Shown here piece by piece: positions 29,974 through 39,736 of a stretch of 64,000 nucleotides of DNA (position 1 is the first letter of the stretch; each line of letters begins with the position of its first letter). The notes beneath the pieces are model-generated. The model was not told the origin of the DNA and ran no database searches. It worked only from the letters and a program-made list of their open reading frames with translations. Origin of the DNA: Bacteroidota bacterium (GTDB lineage Bacteria; Bacteroidota; Bacteroidia; Bacteroidales; TTA-H9); contig QKGM01000012.1 of NCBI GenBank assembly GCA_003250395.1, positions 62,001 through 126,000 on the forward strand, given 5' to 3'. A program made the position numbers and the translations under genes.

Positions 29974-32900
29974 GTACTAAGTTTTTTACAAATACAGACG
30001 ACAACACTGTTTTTCAAAAATTCAAAGGGATTTTTGAGAACATGAAAGACATTTATGCTTTTCATGCAGTTGTCGGATATTTTCGTTCATCAGGTTATTT
30101 TGCGCTACAGGATTATCTAAAAGAAATTAAGGATATAAAAATTTTGGTCGGCATTAATGTCGATGAAATGTTTGCTGAAGCCCAACGAAAAGGATTGCTT
30201 TATTTTGGCGATGAAGAAAAAACCAAAGATGAGTTTCTGAGGTGGTTTGTACAAGATTTAAAAGAAGCCAAATATTCAGCAAAAGTTGAAGAAGGAATTT
30301 TTGATTTCATACAAGATTTAATTGATAGCAGAATTGAAGTTCGGGCTCATAACTCAAAAGCTATTCATGCTAAATTTTATTTATTTCTTCCCGAAAATCA
30401 TTCAGAACATTCAGACGGTTGGGTAATTATGGGGTCTTCAAATCTGACAGAAGCAGGTTTGGGAATTAAAAAATCACCAAACTATGAACTAAATATTGCG
30501 CTTAAAGACTACGATGATGTTGAATTCACAAAGACTGAATTTATAAAGCTGTGGGAGAAGTCAACTCCAATTTTACCAGCAGACATACAAGAATACAAAA
30601 AGAAAACTCATATTGGACAGACTTTTACGCCATTTGAAATATATCTGAAACTACTGATTGAATATTTTGGGAAAAATATTGATTACGACCCTGATACCGT
30701 TGGAGACTTACCAAAATCATTCAAAAAACTTAGTTATCAGATTGATGCTGTAAACCAGGGATTTCAGATGCTAATGGAGCATAATGGATTCTTCCTTTCC
30801 GATGTAGTAGGTTTAGGTAAAACTGTTGTTGGTTCTATGATTGCCAAAAGGTTTATTGTGGCAAATGGTTCTTTAAACACGAAAATATTAATTGTTTATC
30901 CACCTGCCCTAGAACGAAACTGGAAAAGTACATTTAGAACATTTGGAATTGATAAACATACAAAGTTTATAACTAATGGTCGTCTTGAAAGAATTCTGAA
31001 AGAAGAGGATTTGAATTATTGGGCTAAGGAAGATTACGATTTAGTAATTGTTGATGAAGCTCATAAATACAGAAACCATACTTCGCAAAGTTTTGAAAAT
31101 TTGCAGAGAATCTGCAAAGCACCTCGAAATGGTGAAGGTTTGGTTCCAGGTGCGAACAAGAAAATCATTCTCATTTCCGCAACTCCATTAAATAACAGAC
31201 CTCAAGATTTATATTACCAGTTGTTGTTATTTCAGGATGCTCGAAGAAGCACGCTTCCTGTAACGAATCTGCAATCTTTCTTTGGGCCAATCATTCGTGA
31301 GTATCGTGAAATAATGAAAGAGGATGAACCTCAGATTGAAAGAATCAGAGAATTGTATGACACAATCCGAGAGAAAGTTATTTCCCAAATTACAGTTCGT
31401 AGAACAAGGCGAGATTTAAAAGGCTATCCCCAATACATTGATGATTTAAAAGACCAAGGAATTGTATTTCCTGAAATTGCACCGTTAAAAGCTGTTCAAT
31501 ACGATTTGGATTCCAAGCTGAGCAAGCTATTCTATAAAACAATATTTTACCTTACAGACACAGACAAAGTCAACTATTTCAGATATCAGGCAATTGCTTA
31601 TTTGAACGAAGATTTACGAGACACCTATTACGACCAAGCGGTTTTGGTTTCTAAATCTTTGGCAGGAATCATGAAAACCTTAATGGTTAAACGACTTGAA
31701 AGTAGTTTCCATTCTTTCAAAATCACTTTAAACAATTTGCTGATTTCAACAGAAAGAATGATTCAAATGTTTGCGGATGATAAAGTTCTAATTGCCCCTG
31801 ACTTGAATATTAATAAACTGATTGAAAAAGGGTTCTCGATGGAAGAAATTGAGGACTTAATAATGGAATTGAATACTGAAAACCCAAAGAATAATATTTT
31901 CACTGCAAAAGATTTCGAAGAGGAATTTTTAAAAGGATTGACACACGACCGAGACTTGTTAAAAGAATTATTCGAAGAATGGCAAAAAGTTCAGTCCGAC
32001 CCTAAGTTGGACAAATTGTTTGACGCTTTAGAAAATGAATTATTCGACAAAGCAAAAAACCCCACAGGACAGTTAATAATTTTTACGGAAAGCAACGATA
32101 CTGCTGAATATTTAGCTGAAAAGCTTGATAACTATAAAAATAAAGGCGTTTTAAAAATTTCATCGGAAAACAGGAAAAAGATATTTGAAGTTATTCAGCA
32201 AAACTTTGATGCAAATTACGATGGAAAACGCAAGGATGATTATCATATCCTAATTACAACCGATGTTTTAGCCGAAGGTGTCAACTTGCACAGGGCAAAT
32301 GTTTTGGTGAATTACGATACTCCTTGGAATGCAACCAGATTAATGCAGAGAACTGGTCGTATTAATCGAATAGGTAGTATAGCTGGCGTAATTTACAATT
32401 ACAACTTTTACCCTTCGCAACACGGTGATGAGGAAATTCATTTATATAAAAATGCTTTAATAAAACTGCAAGGTTTTCATACCGCATTTGGTGAAGATGC
32501 TCAGGTATTTACACATGAAGAACTTGTTGAGCAGTTTGAACTTTTTAAAGAAGGTATGCCTGATGATGAAGACAAACGTCTTCAATATTTGAGGTTTATC
32601 AGAGAATTTAAAGACCTAAATCCTAGAGAATTTAAACGGATTAAAAATTTCCCATTGAAAGCACGAACTGCAAGAAAAAATAGTTTGCTTGAAAATGAAA
32701 ATATCAAAGATTCAACTTTGGTATTCCTTAAATCGCCATACAAAATGGAGTTTTACCATATTGGAAAAGACAAGAAAGTTTCATCACTTACTTTTTTAGA
32801 AGCTGCTGAAATATTTATAGCTGAACCTAAAGAATTGGGGCATGAAATTCCGTCTGTTCACTATGAACATGTACAAAAAGCTTTAGATGAGTTCGATAAT

Positions 32901-33269
32901 GACTTTTTAGGCTCATCGACAGAGGTTGTAACAACAACCGATAAAGCTGATGCAATTTCGGCACAGGCAAAAAAATTCCTTAGGGATTTTAAAGGAATTA
33001 CAAGAAATAATGAGGTTAAAAAAGCATGTGAGGCAATGATGGATTTGATTGATAAAGGTACTTACACACCACTACCAAACGAAATTCGCAAACTGAAAAA
33101 GCAACTCGATAAAAAAACAGTCACTTACGGACAAGCAGATAACTTAATTGTTGGAATTGCGAAAAAATTTGACGCAATAGATGACGAGCAAGAGTCAACA
33201 ACTTACAGAACGGAAATTGGAGCAAATATAACCCCAGAGATAGTTATTACTGAAACATTTACATCATAA
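29970..33269 (+). CDS. PLD-nuclease-fused SNF2/SF2 helicase (Hma-type helicase subunit)
   Basis: N-terminal PLD-like HAKFYLF...GSSNLTEAGL; DVVGLGKTVVGSMIA, VIVDEAHKYRNH, ISATPLNNRPQDLYY, TDVLAEGVNLHRANVLVNYDTPWNATRLMQRTGRINRIG. Confidence 0.95.
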   Translation: MSTKFFTNTDDNTVFQKFKGIFENMKDIYAFHAVVGYFRSSGYFALQDYLKEIKDIKILVGINVDEMFAEAQRKGLLYFGDEEKTKDEFLRWFVQDLKEAKYSAKVEEGIFDFIQDLIDSRIEVRAHNSKAIHAKFYLFLPENHSEHSDGWVIMGSSNLTEAGLGIKKSPNYELNIALKDYDDVEFTKTEFIKLWEKSTPILPADIQEYKKKTHIGQTFTPFEIYLKLLIEYFGKNIDYDPDTVGDLPKSFKKLSYQIDAVNQGFQMLMEHNGFFLSDVVGLGKTVVGSMIAKRFIVANGSLNTKILIVYPPALERNWKSTFRTFGIDKHTKFITNGRLERILKEEDLNYWAKEDYDLVIVDEAHKYRNHTSQSFENLQRICKAPRNGEGLVPGANKKIILISATPLNNRPQDLYYQLLLFQDARRSTLPVTNLQSFFGPIIREYREIMKEDEPQIERIRELYDTIREKVISQITVRRTRRDLKGYPQYIDDLKDQGIVFPEIAPLKAVQYDLDSKLSKLFYKTIFYLTDTDKVNYFRYQAIAYLNEDLRDTYYDQAVLVSKSLAGIMKTLMVKRLESSFHSFKITLNNLLISTERMIQMFADDKVLIAPDLNINKLIEKGFSMEEIEDLIMELNTENPKNNIFTAKDFEEEFLKGLTHDRDLLKELFEEWQKVQSDPKLDKLFDALENELFDKAKNPTGQLIIFTESNDTAEYLAEKLDNYKNKGVLKISSENRKKIFEVIQQNFDANYDGKRKDDYHILITTDVLAEGVNLHRANVLVNYDTPWNATRLMQRTGRINRIGSIAGVIYNYNFYPSQHGDEEIHLYKNALIKLQGFHTAFGEDAQVFTHEELVEQFELFKEGMPDDEDKRLQYLRFIREFKDLNPREFKRIKNFPLKARTARKNSLLENENIKDSTLVFLKSPYKMEFYHIGKDKKVSSLTFLEAAEIFIAEPKELGHEIPSVHYEHVQKALDEFDNDFLGSSTEVVTTTDKADAISAQAKKFLRDFKGITRNNEVKKACEAMMDLIDKGTYTPLPNEIRKLKKQLDKKTVTYGQADNLIVGIAKKFDAIDDEQESTTYRTEIGANITPEIVITETFTS

Positions 33270-36200
33270 TGGAAAAGACAAAACTCAATAAAATATTTTT
33301 AAAAGCTTTTGATTTAAAAGAGTGGCTTGTTGTTTTAAAGGATGTTTTTGGGGCAAAACAATTGCTAACCCAGCCAAAACATATTTTACTGAACAACAAC
33401 GATAGGGCAAAATCAGCAACCGAGATTGGTAGTTTCGCCACTTCAGACGACCGTATTATTGGTTTGTATCACGTAGTAGTAAATGATGATGTTTGGTTGG
33501 AAAGAAACAAAGTTGGGTTACGTGAACTTTTACGAAATATTTATCGCTACGATGTTGATGGTGCTCTTGTTGTTTTTGAACAAGGCGATAAATGGCGTTT
33601 GTCATTCATATCTGAGATTAAGGTGTTAAATGATGAAGGCGAAGTTGTAGAACAAGCCACAGAACCCAAACGCTATACTTATTTGTTGGGGGTTGATGAA
33701 AAAGTTAAAACACCATCGGAACGCTTATCGAAACTTGCTGGTAAAACTTTAGCACTTAACGACATCTTAAATGCCTTTAGTGTTGAAGCATTAAACGAAG
33801 AATTTTACAAAATCATTTCGGAATATTTTTATCAATTGGTCGGTGGTACTGTTGGTTCAGGTAAATCTGCCAAATCATACGAACCAAAACTGAAATTGCC
33901 TATACCTATTGAAAACCATCAAACATATCAGGAATTTGTTGTTCGTTTAATTGGTCGGACTATTTTCTGTTGGTTTTTGAAAATGAAAAAATCTGATGAT
34001 GGGATTTCGCTTGTACCTGAAGGTTTATTGTCTTCCGAAGCTGTAAAGAATAATAAGGGATACTATCATACTGTTTTGGAACGCCTGTTTTTTCAAACAT
34101 TAAATACCAAAATGAATGAGAGAGTGGATGGACTGCCCGTTGGTTGTGAAAAAATTCCTTTTTTGAATGGTGGTTTGTTTGAACCTAATTCGGATGATTA
34201 TTACAAACCAAACCGTATAACAGGAATATCTGAAAACCTGAATACTCTCAAAATTGAAGATAACTGGTTTTTCGAACTTTTCACTGAACTGGAAAAATAC
34301 AACTTCACCATTGATGAAAACTCAGTAACCGATGTTGAAGTAAGTGTTGACCCTGAAATGCTTGGGCGTATTTTTGAAAATCTTTTGGCTGAAATTGACC
34401 CCGATAGTGGTGAAACAGCCCGTAAAGCAACAGGTAGTTTTTATACGCCCCGCGAAATTGTTGATTATATGGCAACGGAAAGCCTTGTGCAGTACATTCA
34501 TAATAAAACCTCAATTTCTCCTGATAAGATTCGCCCTGTGTTTAAGATGACAGAGGAACCAGACCCAACTTTCACAAAAACTGAATTGGAGGGTATTTTG
34601 GATGCACTTGACAAAGCAAAAATACTTGACCCTGCTTGTGGTTCGGGGGCTTTCCCAATGGGTGTTTTGCAAAAGATTGTTCAAGCATTACAGAAATTGG
34701 ATGCCAATGCCGATTGGTGGAAGAAACGACAAGTTGAACGTATTTCAAATCCGATTGTACGCAAGGCGTTAAAAGAAAAACTGGACTCATCGGGTGTAGA
34801 GTACGCTCGTAAAATTGGTGTTATACAAAACTCATTATATGGTGTGGATATTCAGCCTATTGCAGCTGAAATATCTAAACTTCGTTGTTTCTTGACTTTA
34901 ATTGTGGACGAAAACATTGACGAAACCAAACCCAACAGAGGCATTGAACCATTACCCAACCTTGAGTTTAAATTTGTAACTGCCGATACATTGCAAAAAC
35001 TACCAGAGGAAAAGAACCTTGGTGGTTTATTTAACAGCAATGACGATTTAGCTCAACTGGCTTCAATCAGACAAGATTATCTACAAAGCTACGGCGAACA
35101 AAAAACTGAACTTAAGACACAATTTAAAGCTACACAAGATAAAATTGCAAAACAGCAACTGGGTTTTGGTACAGCTTTAGACGTAAATAGCCGTGCTTGG
35201 TTGATTAGTACTTGGAATCCTTTTTCGCATGATAAAGCCGATTGGTTTGAGCCTCAATGGATGTTTGGAATTGAGAACTTTGATGTTGTAATTGGAAATC
35301 CCCCATATGGAACATCAGTAAAAGATGAATACAGAATTAAAGTCACCAATGCTTTGGGTAAAGTGCCTGATTTTGAGATATATTATTATTTTATAAATAA
35401 AGCATATCAGTTACTATCTAAAAAAGGTATTATTTCATACATAATTCCTAATACGTTTTTATTTAACACATATGCAAAACATTATAGAATTAAATTGCTA
35501 GAAAATTGGAATTTATTAGAAGTGCTCGATTGTACAAATTTCCCAATTTTCAATAATGCAGTAGTAAGAAACACAATAAATACATGGCAGAAAGGGAATT
35601 CAGAAATTATTGGATATCGAAATACAAAAAGAAAGAATTGTTTCAAGGAGTTAATACAAGCTAAAAAAGAAATTATTTCAATAAAAGATATTAAGAAATT
35701 TAATGAAAACTGGGGCTTAGCATTTTCACTTGAAAAATCAAAATTTACTGCAATTAATAAAATTAGGAACTCATCTGTTATACTAGAGAAATATTTTCCA
35801 GAAATATCACAAGGTTTAATAGCTTACGATAAATACAGAGGGCAATCAGCAGATATTATAAAATCAAGAGCATATCATTATACAGAGAAAATTAAAGATG
35901 ATTTAAAACCGTGGTTAAAGGGTGGTGATGTATCTCGCTACATGGTAAAATGGAATGAGCTTCATTATATTGATTACTGTGATGATATTGCAAATCCAAG
36001 AAATCCAAAATATTTTGTAGGTGAAAGAATTTTAGTTAGAGAAATTACAAACCCATCTATTTATGCAGGGTACACAGAAGAGGAGCTTTATAATGACCCA
36101 GGTATTATAATTATTAAAGGGAATGATACATATTCAATTAAATCAGTTTTAGCGATTTTAAATTCTAAATTGGCTAGCTTCTTCCACTTTAATTCTTCTC

Positions 36201-36634
36201 CCAAAGCAACTAAAGGTGCATTTCCGAAAATTTTAGTTCAAGATGTAAAAAACTTTCCATTAGCACCAAAATTCAATCAAAGCTCATTGGAAATATTAGT
36301 TGACTTCATATTGTTTTTGAAATCTACATCAAATAACCAAATAAATCCACTTGTTTCTAACTTTTATTTTATTGAACTTTTAGATAATGTGATAGATGCA
36401 ATGGTAATGGAGCTATATTTTGAAGAAGATTTTAAAAAGACCGGAATTGAATTTATAAAATATGCAGAACGTGATTTTGAGAGCATTGAGGGAAAACCAG
36501 AGCCTGAAAAAATTGAAATAATAAATAAGGCCTACCAAAAGTTAAATGAGAAAGATAACGAGATACGGAATAACCTTAAGCTTATGGATATAAAACTGGC
36601 TGATATTGTATTACCTATAAAATCGGCTAAGTAA
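33269..36634 (+). CDS. Eco57I/N6-adenine-type DNA methyltransferase (Hma-type methylase subunit)
   Basis: TGSFYTPREIVDYMATESL, motif I ILDPACGSGAFPMGVLQ, motif IV FDVVIGNPPYG; 1121 aa; start overlaps the upstream stop (TAATG). Confidence 0.95.
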   Translation: MEKTKLNKIFLKAFDLKEWLVVLKDVFGAKQLLTQPKHILLNNNDRAKSATEIGSFATSDDRIIGLYHVVVNDDVWLERNKVGLRELLRNIYRYDVDGALVVFEQGDKWRLSFISEIKVLNDEGEVVEQATEPKRYTYLLGVDEKVKTPSERLSKLAGKTLALNDILNAFSVEALNEEFYKIISEYFYQLVGGTVGSGKSAKSYEPKLKLPIPIENHQTYQEFVVRLIGRTIFCWFLKMKKSDDGISLVPEGLLSSEAVKNNKGYYHTVLERLFFQTLNTKMNERVDGLPVGCEKIPFLNGGLFEPNSDDYYKPNRITGISENLNTLKIEDNWFFELFTELEKYNFTIDENSVTDVEVSVDPEMLGRIFENLLAEIDPDSGETARKATGSFYTPREIVDYMATESLVQYIHNKTSISPDKIRPVFKMTEEPDPTFTKTELEGILDALDKAKILDPACGSGAFPMGVLQKIVQALQKLDANADWWKKRQVERISNPIVRKALKEKLDSSGVEYARKIGVIQNSLYGVDIQPIAAEISKLRCFLTLIVDENIDETKPNRGIEPLPNLEFKFVTADTLQKLPEEKNLGGLFNSNDDLAQLASIRQDYLQSYGEQKTELKTQFKATQDKIAKQQLGFGTALDVNSRAWLISTWNPFSHDKADWFEPQWMFGIENFDVVIGNPPYGTSVKDEYRIKVTNALGKVPDFEIYYYFINKAYQLLSKKGIISYIIPNTFLFNTYAKHYRIKLLENWNLLEVLDCTNFPIFNNAVVRNTINTWQKGNSEIIGYRNTKRKNCFKELIQAKKEIISIKDIKKFNENWGLAFSLEKSKFTAINKIRNSSVILEKYFPEISQGLIAYDKYRGQSADIIKSRAYHYTEKIKDDLKPWLKGGDVSRYMVKWNELHYIDYCDDIANPRNPKYFVGERILVREITNPSIYAGYTEEELYNDPGIIIIKGNDTYSIKSVLAILNSKLASFFHFNSSPKATKGAFPKILVQDVKNFPLAPKFNQSSLEILVDFILFLKSTSNNQINPLVSNFYFIELLDNVIDAMVMELYFEEDFKKTGIEFIKYAERDFESIEGKPEPEKIEIINKAYQKLNEKDNEIRNNLKLMDIKLADIVLPIKSAK

Positions 36635-38613
36635 TGCACAAGATAAAGCAAATCACTCTTCAAAATTTCAAGTTCTTTTATGGGAATGTTCCCATAAATT
36701 TCGACCGTAAGCATGTGCTTATTTATGGTGAAAATGGTAGCGGTAAAAGTTCAATACATTGGGCTATATATACTTTTTTGCAAAGTGTATTTAAACAAGA
36801 TGTAAAACAGGTTCAAAAATATTTTCAGCCAATAACAAGGCATGAAGAAAGTATAAAAAACCGTTATGCATCAGACACAGAAGATGCTTTTATTGAAATT
36901 ACTTTTGTGGATGAGAGCGAAGATATCAGAACTAAAAAGATTTCAAATACAACCGTCAACACTCGTCCTCAAACTGACCGATTTGTTGAGCAGATAACTC
37001 TTTCAAGCGATTTAATTGATTACAAATCAATATTTAATATCTACAACTATACCAATAAAGACAGGGTTAAACTTTTCGGTTACATTGAAAAAAATCTGAT
37101 GCCTTTCATAAAATTGCAGAATCCAATTTCAGACAATGCAGGAAATCCAATTTCGCAAAACCTAGAAGTTTGTTGGAATTATTTGAAAAAAGGCCTTGCC
37201 CCTTATCCTGGCATCTATGACCAAACCTACCATAATTTTCAAGCATCAATTGCTCAATTTAATACCGATTTTAAATTCTATTTGGAATCAATTGCTGTTC
37301 GTGCAAATGAATATCTGAAAGAGAAATTCAAAGAAAAATTTGAAATATCATTCGAATATCAGGATTGCACATACAACGATTTCAATAGTTACAATAAAGG
37401 TCGAAACAAAAGAACTATTGCACCTGAAATATATTTAACAGCAAGGCTATTTGACACAAATCTAACTGATGACACAAATAAAGTTCAACGTGTTCATTCT
37501 TTCTTAAATGAAGCCAGACTTTCTTCGATTGCTTTAGCCATTCGGATGGCAATTTTGAAAGAGAAATATGTAAAGTCGTCTCCAAAAATACTTGTTTTGG
37601 ACGATTTGCTATTAAGCCTTGATATGGGCAATAGAGAGGCTGTTTTAAACATCGTTTTAGATGAATATTTAGAAGATTATCAGTTAATTGTTTTGACTCA
37701 TGACCGTAGCTTTTTCCAAACAGTATTGAGTTATATAAAAACAGATTATGCTAAAAAACTAAAAAGCACAGGAGAAACGAACACCGATAAGTTATCAAAT
37801 GCTTTTAAAGAACACTGGAAAGTTCTTGAAATGTATGAATCCACTTTACCTGACGGTAAAAACATTCCTGCAATTGTAGAACATCAATCACATATTCAAA
37901 AAGCACTACATTATTTTACTGACAAAGATTGCATTGACTATAATGCTTGTGGTAATAATTTACGAGCAGCCTTGGAGGAGTTTTTCAGGGAATTCATACC
38001 CAAAGAATTTCTGAGGGATAATAGTGGTAATCTAATAGAAAAGAATTCGTTAATGCTAAATCCTTTGACTGAAAAATGTATGGATTATTTTAATCATATT
38101 GGATTTAATACTCAGTATCTTGATAAAATAAACAGATACAGGGAACGTACATTAAATCAAACTTCGCATTACAATCCACTGTCAAATTACTTTAAAAAAG
38201 AACTTCAAGAAACATTCGAAATACTAAACGAATTAAAAAAGTATCGGACAGATTCTGTAGTAAAAACAGATGAATTATTACAATTCTCAGTTGAAAGTCC
38301 GAGTGGTAAACAGTTCTTGTACACTTTTAAACCTCTTGATGATATTAGACTTTATAAAGAACCTTTAAATGGTAGTACATCATTCTATTGTAATAAGGAC
38401 AAAAGAATCTATGCATTGGTAGGATTTACAGAAAACGATAATTCACAATTGATAAGTTACTCAACAAAATCAATGACTTTAAGTGATTTCTATAATGAAA
38501 CAATTGATGGTTTAGAAAAGAAAATTAAAGAAACATGCACTAAAGCACCAGATATTTATGATGTTATAAAAACAGTGGACGGGAAAACCTTGAATGAATT
38601 AAAAACTTATTAG
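36634..38613 (+). CDS. AAA/SMC-like (ABC-type) ATPase (Hma-type ATPase subunit)
   Basis: Walker A IYGENGSGKSSIHWAIY, signature-like ARLSSIALAIRMAIL, Walker B ILVLDDLLLSLDMGNR, H-loop LTHDRSFF; start overlaps the upstream stop (TAATG). Confidence 0.93.
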   Translation: MHKIKQITLQNFKFFYGNVPINFDRKHVLIYGENGSGKSSIHWAIYTFLQSVFKQDVKQVQKYFQPITRHEESIKNRYASDTEDAFIEITFVDESEDIRTKKISNTTVNTRPQTDRFVEQITLSSDLIDYKSIFNIYNYTNKDRVKLFGYIEKNLMPFIKLQNPISDNAGNPISQNLEVCWNYLKKGLAPYPGIYDQTYHNFQASIAQFNTDFKFYLESIAVRANEYLKEKFKEKFEISFEYQDCTYNDFNSYNKGRNKRTIAPEIYLTARLFDTNLTDDTNKVQRVHSFLNEARLSSIALAIRMAILKEKYVKSSPKILVLDDLLLSLDMGNREAVLNIVLDEYLEDYQLIVLTHDRSFFQTVLSYIKTDYAKKLKSTGETNTDKLSNAFKEHWKVLEMYESTLPDGKNIPAIVEHQSHIQKALHYFTDKDCIDYNACGNNLRAALEEFFREFIPKEFLRDNSGNLIEKNSLMLNPLTEKCMDYFNHIGFNTQYLDKINRYRERTLNQTSHYNPLSNYFKKELQETFEILNELKKYRTDSVVKTDELLQFSVESPSGKQFLYTFKPLDDIRLYKEPLNGSTSFYCNKDKRIYALVGFTENDNSQLISYSTKSMTLSDFYNETIDGLEKKIKETCTKAPDIYDVIKTVDGKTLNELKTY

Positions 38614-38628
38614 CCTACGCTTCGCAGT

Positions 38629-38690
38629 CATACACATTGCCAAGTCGCTCAAAAAAGCCGCCACACGCCCAAAACTTGTCAAAGTGTATG
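38629..38690. repeat. Dyad-symmetry intergenic element B (attC-like boundary downstream of the defense operon)
   Basis: catacacattgccaag (38629-38644) / cttgtcaaagtgtatg (38675-38690), 14/16 complementary; spacer contains CCACACG as in element A. Confidence 0.6.
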
Positions 38691-38787
38691 CCTGCCCAAA
38701 AGCACGGACTACCGACTCTGAAAACAAAAATTAGTGCATAATTGAAATGTAGGTGATTGAAAATGAATAAAGGCCAGTTGGTAACAC

Positions 38788-38897
38788 GGTATATAAAACA
38801 TTTGGCGGATAGTGCTAATTTTAAGAGCAGTACATTTAACAAACATTGTAACAGTTTGATAGGAAATCGCTTTGAAATGCCAAACGTTTCATATACC
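38788..38897. repeat. Large imperfect inverted repeat B2 between the ATPase and methyltransferase genes
   Basis: GGTATATAAAACATTTGGC (38788-38806) / GCCAAACGTTTCATATACC (38879-38897), 17/19 complementary, 72-nt spacer. Confidence 0.65.
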
Positions 38898-38953
38898 CAT
38901 CCGTTGATGGCAAGCATAAGAGTGAGACACATAGTAATTTAACGAGAAATAAT

Positions 38954-39589
38954 ATGACAGAATTTTGGGAGACAAGTTTTAGAGATAAACAAGAAATGTG
39001 GGGATGGGAACCTGCTGACTCTGCTATTGAAACGCTAGAATTATTTAATAAATACGAATTAAATAAAATCCTGATTCCTGGATTCGGTTATGGTAGAAAT
39101 GCCAGGATTTTTACTGACAATGGATTTAAGGTAACTGGTATTGAGATTTCTGAAACGGCAATTGACATAGCACAAAAACACTTTGGAGATAGGATAAAAG
39201 TATACCACGGTTCAGTTGGTTCAATGCCATTTGATCAGGAATTATATGATGGTATTTTCAGTTATGCTTTAATCCATTTATTAAGCGCACCAGAACGGGC
39301 AAAACTAATTGAAGATTGTTATAATCAGCTTAAACCTAATGGATACATGGTTTTTGTATCCATTTCAAAAAAGGATTTTAGATATGGACAAGGAAAAGAA
39401 GTAATCAAAGACACATTTGAAACTTGGCCGGGCGTTACTTTATTCTTTTATGACTTAGACTCAATTAAAGCAGATTTTGGCAATTATGGTTTGATAGATG
39501 CCGAAGTAATTAATGAACCAAAAATTGTTATAAGAGATAAACCCTCACAACGATTTTGGTATATAATATGCAAGAAACAAATTAATTAA
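38954..39589 (+). CDS. Class I SAM-dependent methyltransferase
   Basis: KILIPGFGYGRNARIFTDNGFKVTGIEISETAIDIA (motif I) and FDQELYDGIFSYALIHLL. Confidence 0.88.
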   Translation: MTEFWETSFRDKQEMWGWEPADSAIETLELFNKYELNKILIPGFGYGRNARIFTDNGFKVTGIEISETAIDIAQKHFGDRIKVYHGSVGSMPFDQELYDGIFSYALIHLLSAPERAKLIEDCYNQLKPNGYMVFVSISKKDFRYGQGKEVIKDTFETWPGVTLFFYDLDSIKADFGNYGLIDAEVINEPKIVIRDKPSQRFWYIICKKQIN

Positions 39590-39736
39590 AATGCCTGGTG
39601 TTAATAAATACTGTGTGTCAATTGCTATTTCCGTACTGACAACACACCATATAGCACTCAACAGCAGCAGTACAGCTTGACAGGAAAACCGCTCGAAGTC
39701 GGCAACTGCATATAATTCTGAATGTTAACTACAATT

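Noticed and set aside
29970-38613. DISARM, BREX, Druantia or Mokosh classification of the helicase/methylase/ATPase operon
   Set aside because: No DUF1998 (drmB), PglZ, BrxC/BrxL or separate PLD gene; the helicase is SNF2/SF2-like with fused PLD, unlike Mokosh's SF1-type helicase. Helicase-methylase-ATPase (Hma-type) fits better.
38757-38942. 61-aa ORF (+) and opposing 105-aa ORF (-) after the ATPase gene
   Set aside because: Both lie across the B2 inverted repeat (the 105-aa ORF also spans element B); no protein-like signature.
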